DNA of 64,000 bases from Sphingobacteriales bacterium (GTDB lineage: Bacteria; Bacteroidota; Bacteroidia; Chitinophagales; Chitinophagaceae): the NCBI GenBank assembly GCA_012270485.1, contig JAAXIF010000023.1, positions 62,001-126,000 of the forward strand, read 5' to 3'. Below, piece after piece: positions 49,285-58,438 of this stretch. Position 1 is the stretch's first letter. Every line of letters begins with the position of its first letter. Made by a program: the position numbers and the translations under genes. Below the pieces are notes generated by a model, which was not told the DNA's origin, did no database searches, and was given only the letters and a program-made list of their open reading frames with translations.

Positions 49285-50331
49285 TTCCCTCTTCGCATCC
49301 AACGTAAACCCAATCGTAGTTCCTACATCCAGTTTACTACGAACATGCATGGTTTGTCCGTGGGCTTCAATGATATGTTTACAGATGGCTAGTCCGAGTC
49401 CGGTACCTCCTTTATCTCTGCTCCTACCTCGATCTGTACGGTAAAATCGTTCGAATATTCTGGGTAAATGTTCTTCAGCAATACCAATACCATCATCACT
49501 AAATTCAATTAATACGTGTTCATCATCCGTTCGATAAATACTCGCAACAATGGTTCCATCCTGCTTACCATATTTCACTGCATTCTCCAAGAGATTATTC
49601 ATGACCTGTCTGATCTTCTCTTGATCTGCAAATACTGTGATTGGATATTCGCAACCTTTTTTTATAGAACACTTGATATTTTTAGCAGTTGTTTTAATAG
49701 ACAGTGTTTCATACACTTCTTTGATCAATTCCTGGATCACAAAATTCTCTTTATACAAAGGCTGTTCCCCGCTTTCCAGTCTGGATATCTCATCCAGATC
49801 TTTCACAAGGTTCACCATGCGGTCTACATTCCTGGCTGTATTTTCCAAGAAACGTTTACGTACATCAGGCGATTCCATCGCGCCACTTAATAGCGTATCT
49901 ACATATCCTTGAATAGCGAAAATGGGTGTTTTAAATTCATGTGCCAGGTTCTGCAGAAATTCTTTGCGGTATGCTTCATTGTTTTTGAGTAATTCAATCT
50001 CTGCACTTCTTTGTTCCGCCCATTTTTCTACATCTTCTCTCACCTCATCAATTCCTTTTTGCGGTAAGATATATTTGTAATAAGTTTCTTCTCTTTTGCT
50101 TGCTTTTGTTTGATAGATGAATTTATAGATCAACTTGATTTTGCGATAGATAAAAGACTCTAATACCGTTCTGATCAGTAAATAACTACCTAAAAAAGTC
50201 AATACCAAAGAACCCACCGCTATTTTCCAATCTGGCTCAATAATCCAAATGCCTAATGAAATAGGAATCGACAAAATCAAAGCAGTAAATGCCGATAACT
50301 GTTGCGGAGAAAGATTCTTTGTTTTGAACAT
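49282..50331 (-). CDS. phoR: Sensor histidine kinase PhoR-like
   Basis: About 349 residues. Two closely spaced hydrophobic segments (roughly residues 12-55) anchor it in the inner membrane. HisKA carries LAHEFKTPIFAIQGYV (His near 140). HATPase has NLLENAVKYG, DDGIGIAEEHLPRIFERFYR, GGTGLGLAI and the terminal GTTIGFTL. The short periplasmic part and the HEFKTPIFA block are typical of PhoR. It is paired with the phoB-like gene upstream and sits beside DUF47 and pit, so phosphate sensing is the likely job. The start is ATG 50331 (MFKTKN); a GTG at 50337 is the alternative. Confidence 0.85.
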   Translation of the reverse strand: MFKTKNLSPQQLSAFTALILSIPISLGIWIIEPDWKIAVGSLVLTFLGSYLLIRTVLESFIYRKIKLIYKFIYQTKASKREETYYKYILPQKGIDEVREDVEKWAEQRSAEIELLKNNEAYRKEFLQNLAHEFKTPIFAIQGYVDTLLSGAMESPDVRKRFLENTARNVDRMVNLVKDLDEISRLESGEQPLYKENFVIQELIKEVYETLSIKTTAKNIKCSIKKGCEYPITVFADQEKIRQVMNNLLENAVKYGKQDGTIVASIYRTDDEHVLIEFSDDGIGIAEEHLPRIFERFYRTDRGRSRDKGGTGLGLAICKHIIEAHGQTMHVRSKLDVGTTIGFTLDAKRE

Positions 50332-50344
50332 TACCACTAAGGTA

Positions 50345-50482
50345 GGGAAAGAGAGAAATCAGAAATAAAGAATAAGAAATAAGGAACAGAGAAATGAAGA
50401 ATAATGAATTTTGAAGTAGCACCATACAATCACTTGTGGCATGGGCTTGAAGCTTGCGGCGTGTAGCCTACAGCTCACAGCT
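50345..50482. repeat. Heptad arrays between phoB and phoR
   Basis: gagaaat/aagaaat words (50349-50400) are followed by ttgtggc, atgggct, tgaagct, tgcggcg, tgtagcc, tacagct, cacagct in 7-bp register (50434-50482). The last units cover the phoB stop codon (50475-50477) and its final codons. Confidence 0.85.
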
Positions 50483-51155
50483 CAAACTTATATCCAACCC
50501 CTTTAACCGTTGTAATACAATCCACTCCCAACTTCTGACGCACTTTGCGGATATGAACGTCAATGGTTCTGTCGCCTACGATTACATCATTACCCCAGAT
50601 CTGCGAAAGGATTTCATTACGAAGGAAAACTCTTCCCGGACGAGATGCGAGCAAATACAGCAACTCAAACTCTTTTTTTGCCAACACCACTTCCTGTTCA
50701 TCAATGATAACATTGAATTTTACAGGATCGATCTGAATATTGGCGATTTTGATGGTTTTACCGGTGTCTTTTGAATTCACGCGTCTGAATAATGCGTTGA
50801 CGCGACTCACCAGTACTTTCGGGCTAATGGGTTTGCTTACATAATCATCAGCACCCGTTTCCAGTCCTTTAATTTGAGAGGCTTCATCACTGAGAGCGGT
50901 TAGGAAAATGATCAAAGTATCCTGAAACAAAGGTTGTGAACGGAGTATCTGGCAAACTTCCACACCCGTTTTTTTGGGCATCATGATATCCAAAATGATC
51001 AGGTCGGGATGAATTTGCTTGGCTTTTTCGATGGCTTCGTTTCCATCTTTGGCGGTGTAGACCTCATACCCTTCTTTGGTGAGGTTATAAGAGATGATCT
51101 CTAATATGTCTTGCTCGTCGTCTGCAATCAAAATCTGTTTCGGCTTGCCTTCCAT
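50475..51155 (-). CDS. phoB: Response regulator, OmpR/PhoB type
   Basis: A 226-residue regulator. The receiver domain has ADDEQDILE, phospho-acceptor Asp in LIILDIMMPKKTG (near 53), Thr in IFLTA, and Lys in YVSKPIS. The C-terminal winged helix shows the OmpR/PhoB pattern (LLASRPGRVFLRNEIL, VGDRTIDVHIRKVRQKLG, VKGVGYKFE). It binds promoter DNA when phosphorylated by PhoR. It is first in a minus-strand block phoB-phoR-DUF47-pit. It has its own TAATTTTG box 19 bp upstream. Pho identity is from context; no pho box consensus could be tested. Confidence 0.85.
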   Translation of the reverse strand: MEGKPKQILIADDEQDILEIISYNLTKEGYEVYTAKDGNEAIEKAKQIHPDLIILDIMMPKKTGVEVCQILRSQPLFQDTLIIFLTALSDEASQIKGLETGADDYVSKPISPKVLVSRVNALFRRVNSKDTGKTIKIANIQIDPVKFNVIIDEQEVVLAKKEFELLYLLASRPGRVFLRNEILSQIWGNDVIVGDRTIDVHIRKVRQKLGVDCITTVKGVGYKFEL

Positions 51156-51174
51156 TGTTAACCTTATGTTTACA

Positions 51175-51182
51175 CAAAATTA
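51175..51182 (-). promoter_or_regulatory. Putative -7 box for phoB
   Basis: The minus strand reads TAATTTTG, 19 bp before the phoB start. Confidence 0.55.
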
Positions 51183-51314
51183 ATTTTAAACATTGGCATA
51201 AAAGGTTTTTGGCACTATTATGTTATTGTTAACTGATTACGCCGCTTTTAAGCTGTCTAAATGAGGGAGTTGGAAGCCTTTTTATGCAAATCCTCCTATT
51301 CCATCATTTGGCAG

Positions 51315-51322
51315 TATTTTTG
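51315..51322 (+). promoter_or_regulatory. Putative -7 box for the 51.3-kb secreted protein gene
   Basis: TATTTTTG lies 9 bp before ATG 51332, implying a very short leader. Confidence 0.45.
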
Positions 51323-51331
51323 TATAAGTGT

Positions 51332-53536
51332 ATGAGCATGAAGAAATTTTACCTGATCGTTCTGTTATGGGCTGTATCCATCACTTCTTTTGCACAACAG
51401 GAAATGGCCATGCCGCCCATTCCGTTGATGCGTGAGGTACACCATTCGTATATCGAAACCAGTCTTCGCAATATTGCCAAACTGAGCAGTATTGCTGATA
51501 CTGTTTTCCCTGTCACCAATGATCCTAAACTCAATCAGTCCATCCATAAAAGCATTCGAACCTATGTACACAATATGCGTGCAATAGTTGAATCGAGTTC
51601 GAAGCTGAGTGATAATGAAAAATATACCTGGCTAAGAGGTATCAATGATTTGCTTACCGGCTTTCAATCTGCATGGCAGGCCCGCATCATCCGCAATATC
51701 ATGTATCCCGGACTTATCAAAGCCTTTTATGAGTGTATGCTATTGGAACTGGACGGAAAATCAATTCTTCCAGTAATTGAACAAAATGAATTAGAGATCG
51801 GTAATGTATTGATCCAAAATTATTGCTTAAAAAACAATAGCGGTATAGAAGCAGCAAAAGATGTATTGGTTTTGAAGACATGTCAACGTGAGCCTGATAA
51901 TATCCTCAAAGTACTTACTCGTTTCCCCAATAATCGATACGCCGATAGTTTGATTACCATCAGCGCATTCCGGAATCAGGAAGAACTCTATAATTATGCT
52001 GCTGCACCGAATGCACTCGGACAAAAAATTCAGCAGGTACAACATCCTTTGGTGAAATTGATCGCAACATTGGCTAGGTCAAAAAATGGTAGAATGTATT
52101 TTCCTTTTTTGGATGATCTCTATCAAAATAAAATCACCATCAATCAAATTGCGCCAATATTGAACAATGAGTCTTCTGATAACTATTATAAATTATTGGT
52201 GAAAACTAGGATAGGCTATGCTGAAAGAATGAGGAAAGGCGATACCCCTATGGCTGCCAAAACCTTGGTGGGTAAGCTTCGTAGTAAAGCTGTAGAACTA
52301 TATATCAATGAAATCAATGCTTTACATGATGAATCAAATCCTATTATTCGCTTTAAGAAAATAGATTCATTAAATCCACAGGAACTCTATTATTTAGCCG
52401 TATTGGGAGAAGAGGAAATTTATACTTCCAGTTTTGTTTCAGGAGTGTACCCTCGCATTTTTGCACGCTTTAAAAATGGAGATGCTGATTCCCTCTTACA
52501 AACATTGCATTATGATTTTTATCGTAAGTTTTTAAAAATGTCGGCAGCTTATAATACACTCGATGATTTTTTGAAACGCATGAGTAAGCCTGCTGCTCAA
52601 AAACTAGTACGGAATTTTGTTAATGGATTAGAGAAAACCGGCTCACTAGAAGATGCCGTTGATGTAGCAGATTCTTATGCCAGTATTTATAATAAAGATA
52701 TCCGCAAACTCATACTATCGCAGGTACAACAAAATCTTCGAAGCAGTAAAACGCAGCAAGATAAAAGAGGAGAAGTGATTTATCATTTACTCAACACTAT
52801 TTTCGTTTCTGCAGATTCATCCGGCAAAACAAATCTTTCTGCATCTCTTGGTATCAACACGGTATACAATATGCCATTAAAAGAATTACAGAATGCTTCA
52901 GGAAGAATCATCATTCAGCAATACGCTTATGGCGATAAAGATGCAGAAAGTTACTTTGGTGCATTTCTGGCTCGTTTTAGCAATAGCAATTGGCGTATCG
53001 TTCGAAAACCTTATTGGGTAGAGATCAGTTCTGCGCGTGGTACACCCGTAACCATCTATGCAAACCTCCCACTTGATGAAACCAAAGACCTAGATGCAAT
53101 GGCACAAGACAGTCTCAACTATTATTTAGAGACGAACGGGTTACAGCCAACCATGGTCATCCATCGCGGACACAGCTATTATCTCCAACAAACCATTGAC
53201 CAACTGGCTCCTTCTGCCAAAGTGGTCTTGTTGGGTAGTTGCGGAGGCTATCAAAAACTAAATTTGGTATTGGATATTTGTCCAAGCGCCCATATTATAT
53301 CTTCCAAACAAGTAGCAGCCGGTGTACTCAATCAAGCTTTGATTGATGCTATTACTGACCAAATCAGACTGAATAAAGATCTGGTGTGGGAGGAGATCTG
53401 GCAAAAACTTCAGAACCGCGTAACCGGCGGGTACAAAGAAAAGTTTGAAGACTATATTCCACCACACAAAAACCTAGGTGCCATTTTCATCATGGCCTTT
53501 AATAAGGCTATGGAAAATGGGAGCGGGTCAAACTAA
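51332..53536 (+). CDS. Large secreted protein with a possible caspase-like (clan CD) His/Cys pair
   Basis: About 734 residues with a signal peptide (FYLIVLLWAVSITSFAQQ). The first 530 residues are mostly helical and match no family I know. The last third is alpha/beta: a strand, MVIHRGHSYYLQQTIDQL, a strand ending VVLLGSCGGYQKL, and then ISSKQVAAGVLN. The HRGHS ... GSCGG spacing (about 30 residues) is that of the catalytic His and Cys in clan CD peptidases (caspase, gingipain, CHAT). Whether it is active is unknown. The start may be 51332 or 51338. Its 3' end overlaps the convergent MBL gene by 9 bases. Confidence 0.75.
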   Translation: MSMKKFYLIVLLWAVSITSFAQQEMAMPPIPLMREVHHSYIETSLRNIAKLSSIADTVFPVTNDPKLNQSIHKSIRTYVHNMRAIVESSSKLSDNEKYTWLRGINDLLTGFQSAWQARIIRNIMYPGLIKAFYECMLLELDGKSILPVIEQNELEIGNVLIQNYCLKNNSGIEAAKDVLVLKTCQREPDNILKVLTRFPNNRYADSLITISAFRNQEELYNYAAAPNALGQKIQQVQHPLVKLIATLARSKNGRMYFPFLDDLYQNKITINQIAPILNNESSDNYYKLLVKTRIGYAERMRKGDTPMAAKTLVGKLRSKAVELYINEINALHDESNPIIRFKKIDSLNPQELYYLAVLGEEEIYTSSFVSGVYPRIFARFKNGDADSLLQTLHYDFYRKFLKMSAAYNTLDDFLKRMSKPAAQKLVRNFVNGLEKTGSLEDAVDVADSYASIYNKDIRKLILSQVQQNLRSSKTQQDKRGEVIYHLLNTIFVSADSSGKTNLSASLGINTVYNMPLKELQNASGRIIIQQYAYGDKDAESYFGAFLARFSNSNWRIVRKPYWVEISSARGTPVTIYANLPLDETKDLDAMAQDSLNYYLETNGLQPTMVIHRGHSYYLQQTIDQLAPSAKVVLLGSCGGYQKLNLVLDICPSAHIISSKQVAAGVLNQALIDAITDQIRLNKDLVWEEIWQKLQNRVTGGYKEKFEDYIPPHKNLGAIFIMAFNKAMENGSGSN

Positions 53537-54166
53537 AAATGGATTGTTTCTTTTTTCATAACCGATAGTGGTGGTAATACCATGACCTGGGAATACTTTG
53601 ACCTCATCCGGCAATACCCATAATTTCTCCCGAATACTATTAAGCAAGGTTTGATGGTCTCCGCCCGGTAGGTCGGTTCTGCCAATACTTTGATGGAACA
53701 ATACATCTCCTCCAATCAATAGTTGTTGTTCTTGATGGTAAAAACAGATGCTTCCCGGTGAGTGTCCGGGTGCCCAAATCACCTGCAAAGCATCATTTCC
53801 CAGATTCACGGTATCTCCTTCCTGAAGAAAGTGTAAGGGGCCGTCATAATTTTCAAAAGGAAGCCCCCAACGTTCTCCGGAACGTGGAGCATGAGCTAAT
53901 ACCTGTTCTTCCAAGGGATGTAAATAAAGTTCCAGATTGAACTCATCATACACCCATTTGTTACCAAAAACATGGTCTAAATGACAATGTGTATTGAGCA
54001 ACTGAACAGGATCCAGCTTCGTATCTTTTATAAAGTTTTTTAACGTTTCCTGTTCAGCGGAAAAGTAACAACCGGGATCAATTATAATAGCTTTGCCTTG
54101 TTCATTATAAAGCACATAGGTGTTTTCCTGAACAGGGCTGAAAATAAAGGCCTTTACCTTGAGCAT
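53528..54166 (-). CDS. MBL-fold metallohydrolase, glyoxalase II-like
   Basis: A 212-residue metallo-beta-lactamase-fold protein. The metal motif is HCHLDHVFG (HxHxDH), with further ligands in APGHSPGSICF, IGGDVLFHQSIGR and FPGHGITTTIG. The NTYVLYNEQGKAIIIDPG start is typical of YcbL/glyoxalase II-like hydrolases. It likely hydrolyses a thioester such as a glutathione- or other thiol-conjugate in the cytoplasm; the C-terminal glutathione-binding domain of true GloB is absent, so the thiol is unknown. It is a single gene, divergent from the barrel protein gene. Confidence 0.9.
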   Translation of the reverse strand: MLKVKAFIFSPVQENTYVLYNEQGKAIIIDPGCYFSAEQETLKNFIKDTKLDPVQLLNTHCHLDHVFGNKWVYDEFNLELYLHPLEEQVLAHAPRSGERWGLPFENYDGPLHFLQEGDTVNLGNDALQVIWAPGHSPGSICFYHQEQQLLIGGDVLFHQSIGRTDLPGGDHQTLLNSIREKLWVLPDEVKVFPGHGITTTIGYEKRNNPFLV

Positions 54167-54227
54167 AACGTTTTTTATGAAGGTTTTACAGGGTAATTGA
54201 CTAATTTTAAAACACTAAAGTTCGGAT

Positions 54228-57200
54228 ATGCAATTGAATCGAATGATGAAAGGATGGGTTTTAGCCATTTTTTTATTTCCAGTCCTTTCCATGGCCCAGG
54301 TAAACTCAGTTGAATTTGGGAAAAACAGGGTACAACATAAAAAACTGATATGGAAGTTCTATCAGTCACCCAATTTTAATACATACACCAGTCAAGGTGG
54401 TGTAGAACTAGGCAAATTTGCTGCCCAAGTTGCCGAAGAAGAGCTTCGTTCATTGGAAAACTTTATTGAATATTCCTTACAACGTCGTGCTAATATCGTT
54501 GTGTACAATAATTACAATGATTATAAAAGTAGCAATATCGGTTTGGGTATTGATTGGCAGAATTCAGGCGGACTTACCAAGCTGGTGAATAATAAAATTG
54601 TCGTGTATTTTGATGGTAATCATGCCAACCTGAAGCGACAAATCAGAGAAGGCATTGCCAGGGTATTAACTGATAATTTATTATTTGGAGATGATATTGG
54701 CGAATTTGCCAGTAACCAAGCGCTCTTGGATTTGCCGAAATGGTTGGTAGATGGATATGTTTCCTATGCTGCTGAGTCATGGAGTACTACCAAAGATGAT
54801 GAACTCAAAAGTGCCATACTCAGTGGTACTTATCGTTCCTTTTATCAGTTTGCTTTTGAAAAGCCCATTCTTGCAGGACACTCATTTTGGCAGTATATCG
54901 GTGAAAAATACCGTAAAGAAAATATCACTTACCTATTATATCTCGCACGTATCTATAAAAACCTGAATCAGGCTTGCATGCGTGTATGCAAAAAGAAATT
55001 CAAGGAAGTGTTGGAAGACTTCATGCAATTTCAACAAGAGCGTTATTCGAAAGATATTCGTCAGAGAAGAAATGCACCCAGAGGACAACTGAATGTTTCT
55101 GAAGAAGTAACCAAAAAAGATTTCATCCGCTTTCAAGCCAATCCAAATCCACGTAGCACTACTTACGCCGTAGTAGAATTCAACAAAGGAATTTATTGCG
55201 TGAAATTGATGGAAAATTTTTATGATGGAAAAATATTATTGAAAAGTGGCGTAAGAACCAATCAGGGTGATATCAATCCCAATTATCCGATTCTGGCATG
55301 GGATGGAAAAGGCACTCGTTTATTGGTAGCTTATTGGGAGGATGGCAAAATCAAAATGTTCGTATATGATCTGATTGCACGCATCAAAAGATACAAGCAG
55401 GAAATTGAAGGTGTAGATCAGATACTGGACGCAAGTTTTATGCTGGATGCCAACTCACTTGTTTTCAGTGCTGTGAAAAATGGGCATGCTGATATTTTCA
55501 CGTATAAGATCGAACAAAATAAACTGGAGCAGATTACAGATGATGTGTACGATGACTTGAACCCCACTTTTGTTTCTTTCCCCAATCGTTCTGGTATCAT
55601 CTTTAGTTCAAACAGACCTTCACCTGTTGCGCCCAATGCGGATACCGTACTGCCCAGTAACTATCGATTTAATGTGTTCATGGTAGACATCCTAAATACC
55701 AGCAAACAAAAACAGATTACCCAATTAACGAATTTGAAATTTGGTAATGCATCTTATCCAATGCAATACAATACCAATCACTTCACATTTGTAGCAGATG
55801 AGAATGGTATTGGCAATCGTTGGGCCGGTTTCTTTTCTACCAAGCGTGATGGATTGGATACTTTGTATTATATCGGTGAAGAATTGTTGAGAAATCCTTC
55901 CCCTAAAGAATTCGATTCAACATTACGTGCATGGCAAAAAGACGAACCAGATAGTGTTAGTTATTTCCAAGTATATAAAGACTCTACCTATACCTTCCCC
56001 ATCACGAATTATCAAAGTTCTTTACTAGAAACCAGAATTGCGGGTGATAACGGACAAGTAAGTGAGGTAAGAAGAGAAGGTGATTTTAAATTCTTGTATA
56101 AACTCCGGGTAGATGAACAGGCATTGAATAAACGAAATGTCAATAGCCGACCTACAGAATACATGAAACGAATCATGGATGAGAAAAAAGCAGTAGAAGG
56201 TAAAGCCATCATTTATAATAATGGTGTTGCTACCAATGACACTACCGGTCGTGCTTCTAAAGACTTTTTTCAAAATGAATTCGCGAATGAAAAACCAGAT
56301 ACTTCCCGCAGGTTTGATACCGAAGTAGTTACACAAAAGAAATCTGTTTTAGAAAGATCGCGGCTGTATGATTACAGTTTAAAATTCAGCAGTGATTATA
56401 TCCTTAGTGGATTTACCAATAATGTACTTGTCAACAGGTATCAACCCTATGCAGGAGGTTCAGGACCTATTCAACTGAACAACGGTAATGATTTCAATTT
56501 CACCTTCCGTGTGGGTGTGAGTGACTTATTTGAAGACCAGAAATTTATTGGGGGCTTCCGATTTGGAACCAACTTGAGTGATAAAGATGTATTCTTTTCT
56601 TATCAAAACTTGCGTAAACGATTTGATTGGGGAATGACTTACTACAGAAGTAATGTTACCAACTTCTTCAACACACCTTTCAACAGTATGTTGATTACAA
56701 ACTTGTATCAGGGTAATATCACTTATCCTTTCAATGAAGTGAAGAGTTTGCGCGCTACTGTTGCATTGAGAACTGATCGTGGTATCCTTCGTTCGTTTGA
56801 TAATGCCAATGGTTCACCAGATCCAGGTGCATTGGCATTTCAGGATACGATCAGCAGGTATATTGTTTCGAGAATTGAATATGTACACGATAACACCATT
56901 AATCCAACACAGAATATTTGGAATGGCTTGCGCTATAAAGTATATTTCGATGTAAATATGCCAACTTTCAAAACTGCTTTGAACAACGGAAAAGGGACAT
57001 TCAATTTCGGTTTTGATGGCCGCTACTACCATAAGATCTATCGCAACTTCATTTGGGCCGGACGTGCCGCTGCTGATTTCTCATGGGGTGGACAAAAACT
57101 CATTTACTACCTCGGTGGTGTGGATGGATGGGTTGGACCTAAGTTCAATAATCAAAATACACCGGCACCGGATCAGTCTTATGCTTTCCAGTCTTTGGCT

Positions 57201-57599
57201 GTGAATATGCGTGGTTACAGACAGAATATTGCCAATGGTAATAATGCATTTGTGATCAACAGTGAGTTTAGATTTCCGCTGTTCTCTACACTCATTAACC
57301 GACCTATAAATAATGCTTTCCTGAGAAACTTCCAATTGGTTCAATTCCTAGATCTAGGAACTGCCTGGAATGGTAAATACAATGGTATTAAACGTCCGGG
57401 TGATGTTATCAGTGACCCTAACTCACCTGTGATCGTTCGTATTGATGCAGGCGGACTTGGTCCATTTGCCGGTGGTTATGGATTTGGTGCTCGTAGTACC
57501 TTGTTGGGCTATTTCATGAAGTTTGATGCAGGCTGGCCGATGAAGGGAATCTTTAAAGGAGCACCCGTTTACTATTTTGCAATAGGATTTGATTTTTAA
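54228..57599 (+). CDS. Large outer-membrane protein: degenerate peptidase-like domain, TolB-like repeats, C-terminal beta-barrel
   Basis: A 1123-residue protein with a signal peptide (WVLAIFLFPVLSMAQ). Residues about 30-280 look like a gluzincin peptidase domain that has lost its zinc site: IREGIARVLTDNL where HExxH would be, and LPKWLVDGYVSYAAESW in place of the WxxEGxAxY helix. Residues about 310-560 are beta-propeller-like TolB/WD40 repeats (LDASFMLDANSLVFSA, DLNPTF...GIIFSSNRP). The last about 400 residues alternate as barrel strands and end in YYFAIGFDF, a terminal Phe as in outer-membrane proteins. Probably a surface or barrel-assembly-related protein; function is unknown. Confidence 0.8.
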   Translation: MQLNRMMKGWVLAIFLFPVLSMAQVNSVEFGKNRVQHKKLIWKFYQSPNFNTYTSQGGVELGKFAAQVAEEELRSLENFIEYSLQRRANIVVYNNYNDYKSSNIGLGIDWQNSGGLTKLVNNKIVVYFDGNHANLKRQIREGIARVLTDNLLFGDDIGEFASNQALLDLPKWLVDGYVSYAAESWSTTKDDELKSAILSGTYRSFYQFAFEKPILAGHSFWQYIGEKYRKENITYLLYLARIYKNLNQACMRVCKKKFKEVLEDFMQFQQERYSKDIRQRRNAPRGQLNVSEEVTKKDFIRFQANPNPRSTTYAVVEFNKGIYCVKLMENFYDGKILLKSGVRTNQGDINPNYPILAWDGKGTRLLVAYWEDGKIKMFVYDLIARIKRYKQEIEGVDQILDASFMLDANSLVFSAVKNGHADIFTYKIEQNKLEQITDDVYDDLNPTFVSFPNRSGIIFSSNRPSPVAPNADTVLPSNYRFNVFMVDILNTSKQKQITQLTNLKFGNASYPMQYNTNHFTFVADENGIGNRWAGFFSTKRDGLDTLYYIGEELLRNPSPKEFDSTLRAWQKDEPDSVSYFQVYKDSTYTFPITNYQSSLLETRIAGDNGQVSEVRREGDFKFLYKLRVDEQALNKRNVNSRPTEYMKRIMDEKKAVEGKAIIYNNGVATNDTTGRASKDFFQNEFANEKPDTSRRFDTEVVTQKKSVLERSRLYDYSLKFSSDYILSGFTNNVLVNRYQPYAGGSGPIQLNNGNDFNFTFRVGVSDLFEDQKFIGGFRFGTNLSDKDVFFSYQNLRKRFDWGMTYYRSNVTNFFNTPFNSMLITNLYQGNITYPFNEVKSLRATVALRTDRGILRSFDNANGSPDPGALAFQDTISRYIVSRIEYVHDNTINPTQNIWNGLRYKVYFDVNMPTFKTALNNGKGTFNFGFDGRYYHKIYRNFIWAGRAAADFSWGGQKLIYYLGGVDGWVGPKFNNQNTPAPDQSYAFQSLAVNMRGYRQNIANGNNAFVINSEFRFPLFSTLINRPINNAFLRNFQLVQFLDLGTAWNGKYNGIKRPGDVISDPNSPVIVRIDAGGLGPFAGGYGFGARSTLLGYFMKFDAGWPMKGIFKGAPVYYFAIGFDF

Positions 57600-57601
57600 T
57601 T

Positions 57602-57681
57602 TGTGATTTTTTGATCTTTGATTTCTTGATTTGTACATAAACTTTTTCTTCAATCAAGAAATCAAAGATCAAAAAATCACA
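57602..57681. repeat. Perfect 30-bp inverted repeat of gatcaaa/aatcaag heptads
   Basis: 57602-57631 and 57652-57681 are exact reverse complements with a 20-nt loop. The right arm covers the nth stop codon (57677-57679). The same words occur in the repeat after tig at 25009. Confidence 0.92.
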
Positions 57682-58330
57682 GATCCCCTTTCTTGTTTTT
57701 AGCATAGAACCTACAAACTGTCGTAAGCCCACAATTGTTGCATTTGGGATTTCGGGCAAGACAGGTATATCGTCCGTGAAGTATTAGCCAGTGATGCGCC
57801 TTGTGGACCAATTCTTCCGGGATGTATTTGATCAGTTCTTTTTCAACAGCCAAGGGAGTACTTGCTTTTTCAGTGACCAATCCCAATCGTTTGCTCACCC
57901 GAAATACATGTGTATCAACAGCCATATTGGGTTGTTGATCGATGACACTGGTAATTACATTGGCTGTTTTTCTTCCAACACCCGGTAATTTCACCAACTC
58001 TTCTACTGTCATGGGTACTTCACCATTAAACTGATCGAGAAGCATATTGGCCATTCCGATGAGGTGCTTGGTTTTATTATTAGGATAAGATATGCTTCTA
58101 ATCAGTGGAAATAAATCATCAAAGCTGGCTTGCGCCATGGTATGTGGCGACGGGTAATGAGCGAAAATGGCCGGGGTAGTCATGTTCACTCTTTTGTCGG
58201 TACACTGCGCCGATAATATGACTGCCACCAATAACTGAAAGGGATTATCATACACCAATTCTGTTTCAGCAACGGGTATTTGTTTGCTGAAATACTCAAT
58301 GACTTGAGCGTATCGTTCTTTTTTTGTCAT
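57677..58330 (-). CDS. nth: Endonuclease III
   Basis: About 217 residues, a bifunctional DNA glycosylase/AP lyase for oxidised pyrimidines. The helix-hairpin-helix is LVKLPGVGRKTANV with the catalytic Lys. The catalytic Asp is in AVDTHVFRVSKRLG. A 4Fe-4S cluster loop at the C-terminus has Cys spacing C-x6-C-x2-C-x5-C in CLARNPKCNNCGLTTVC. The start is ATG 58330 (MTKKERYAQ); a GTG two codons upstream is possible. A TATTTTTG box lies 9 bp upstream of it. The final codon and stop fall inside the long inverted repeat. Confidence 0.95.
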   Translation of the reverse strand: MTKKERYAQVIEYFSKQIPVAETELVYDNPFQLLVAVILSAQCTDKRVNMTTPAIFAHYPSPHTMAQASFDDLFPLIRSISYPNNKTKHLIGMANMLLDQFNGEVPMTVEELVKLPGVGRKTANVITSVIDQQPNMAVDTHVFRVSKRLGLVTEKASTPLAVEKELIKYIPEELVHKAHHWLILHGRYTCLARNPKCNNCGLTTVCRFYAKNKKGDL

Positions 58331-58338
58331 AACCACTT

Positions 58339-58346
58339 CAAAAATA
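58339..58346 (-). promoter_or_regulatory. Putative -7 box for nth
   Basis: The minus strand reads TATTTTTG, just upstream of the nth start. Confidence 0.5.
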
Positions 58347-58370
58347 AAGACTTCGACGGATGTAAATGAT

Positions 58371-58414
58371 TAAGCCACAGATTCGTTCACCAAGGCGGAT
58401 GAATCTGTGGCTTA
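58371..58414. repeat. 14-bp inverted repeat
   Basis: taagccacagattc (58371-58384) and gaatctgtggctta (58401-58414) are perfect reverse complements with a 16-nt loop, between the nth promoter and the 77-residue gene. Confidence 0.8.
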
Positions 58415-58438
58415 CAAACAATCATTCAAGCCACAAGT

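Noticed and set aside
49132..49392. Open frame starting at a TTG across the phoR-DUF47 gap
   Set aside because: It runs through the GC hairpin, the heptad repeat and the phoR 3' end in the opposite direction; protein-like character is absent.
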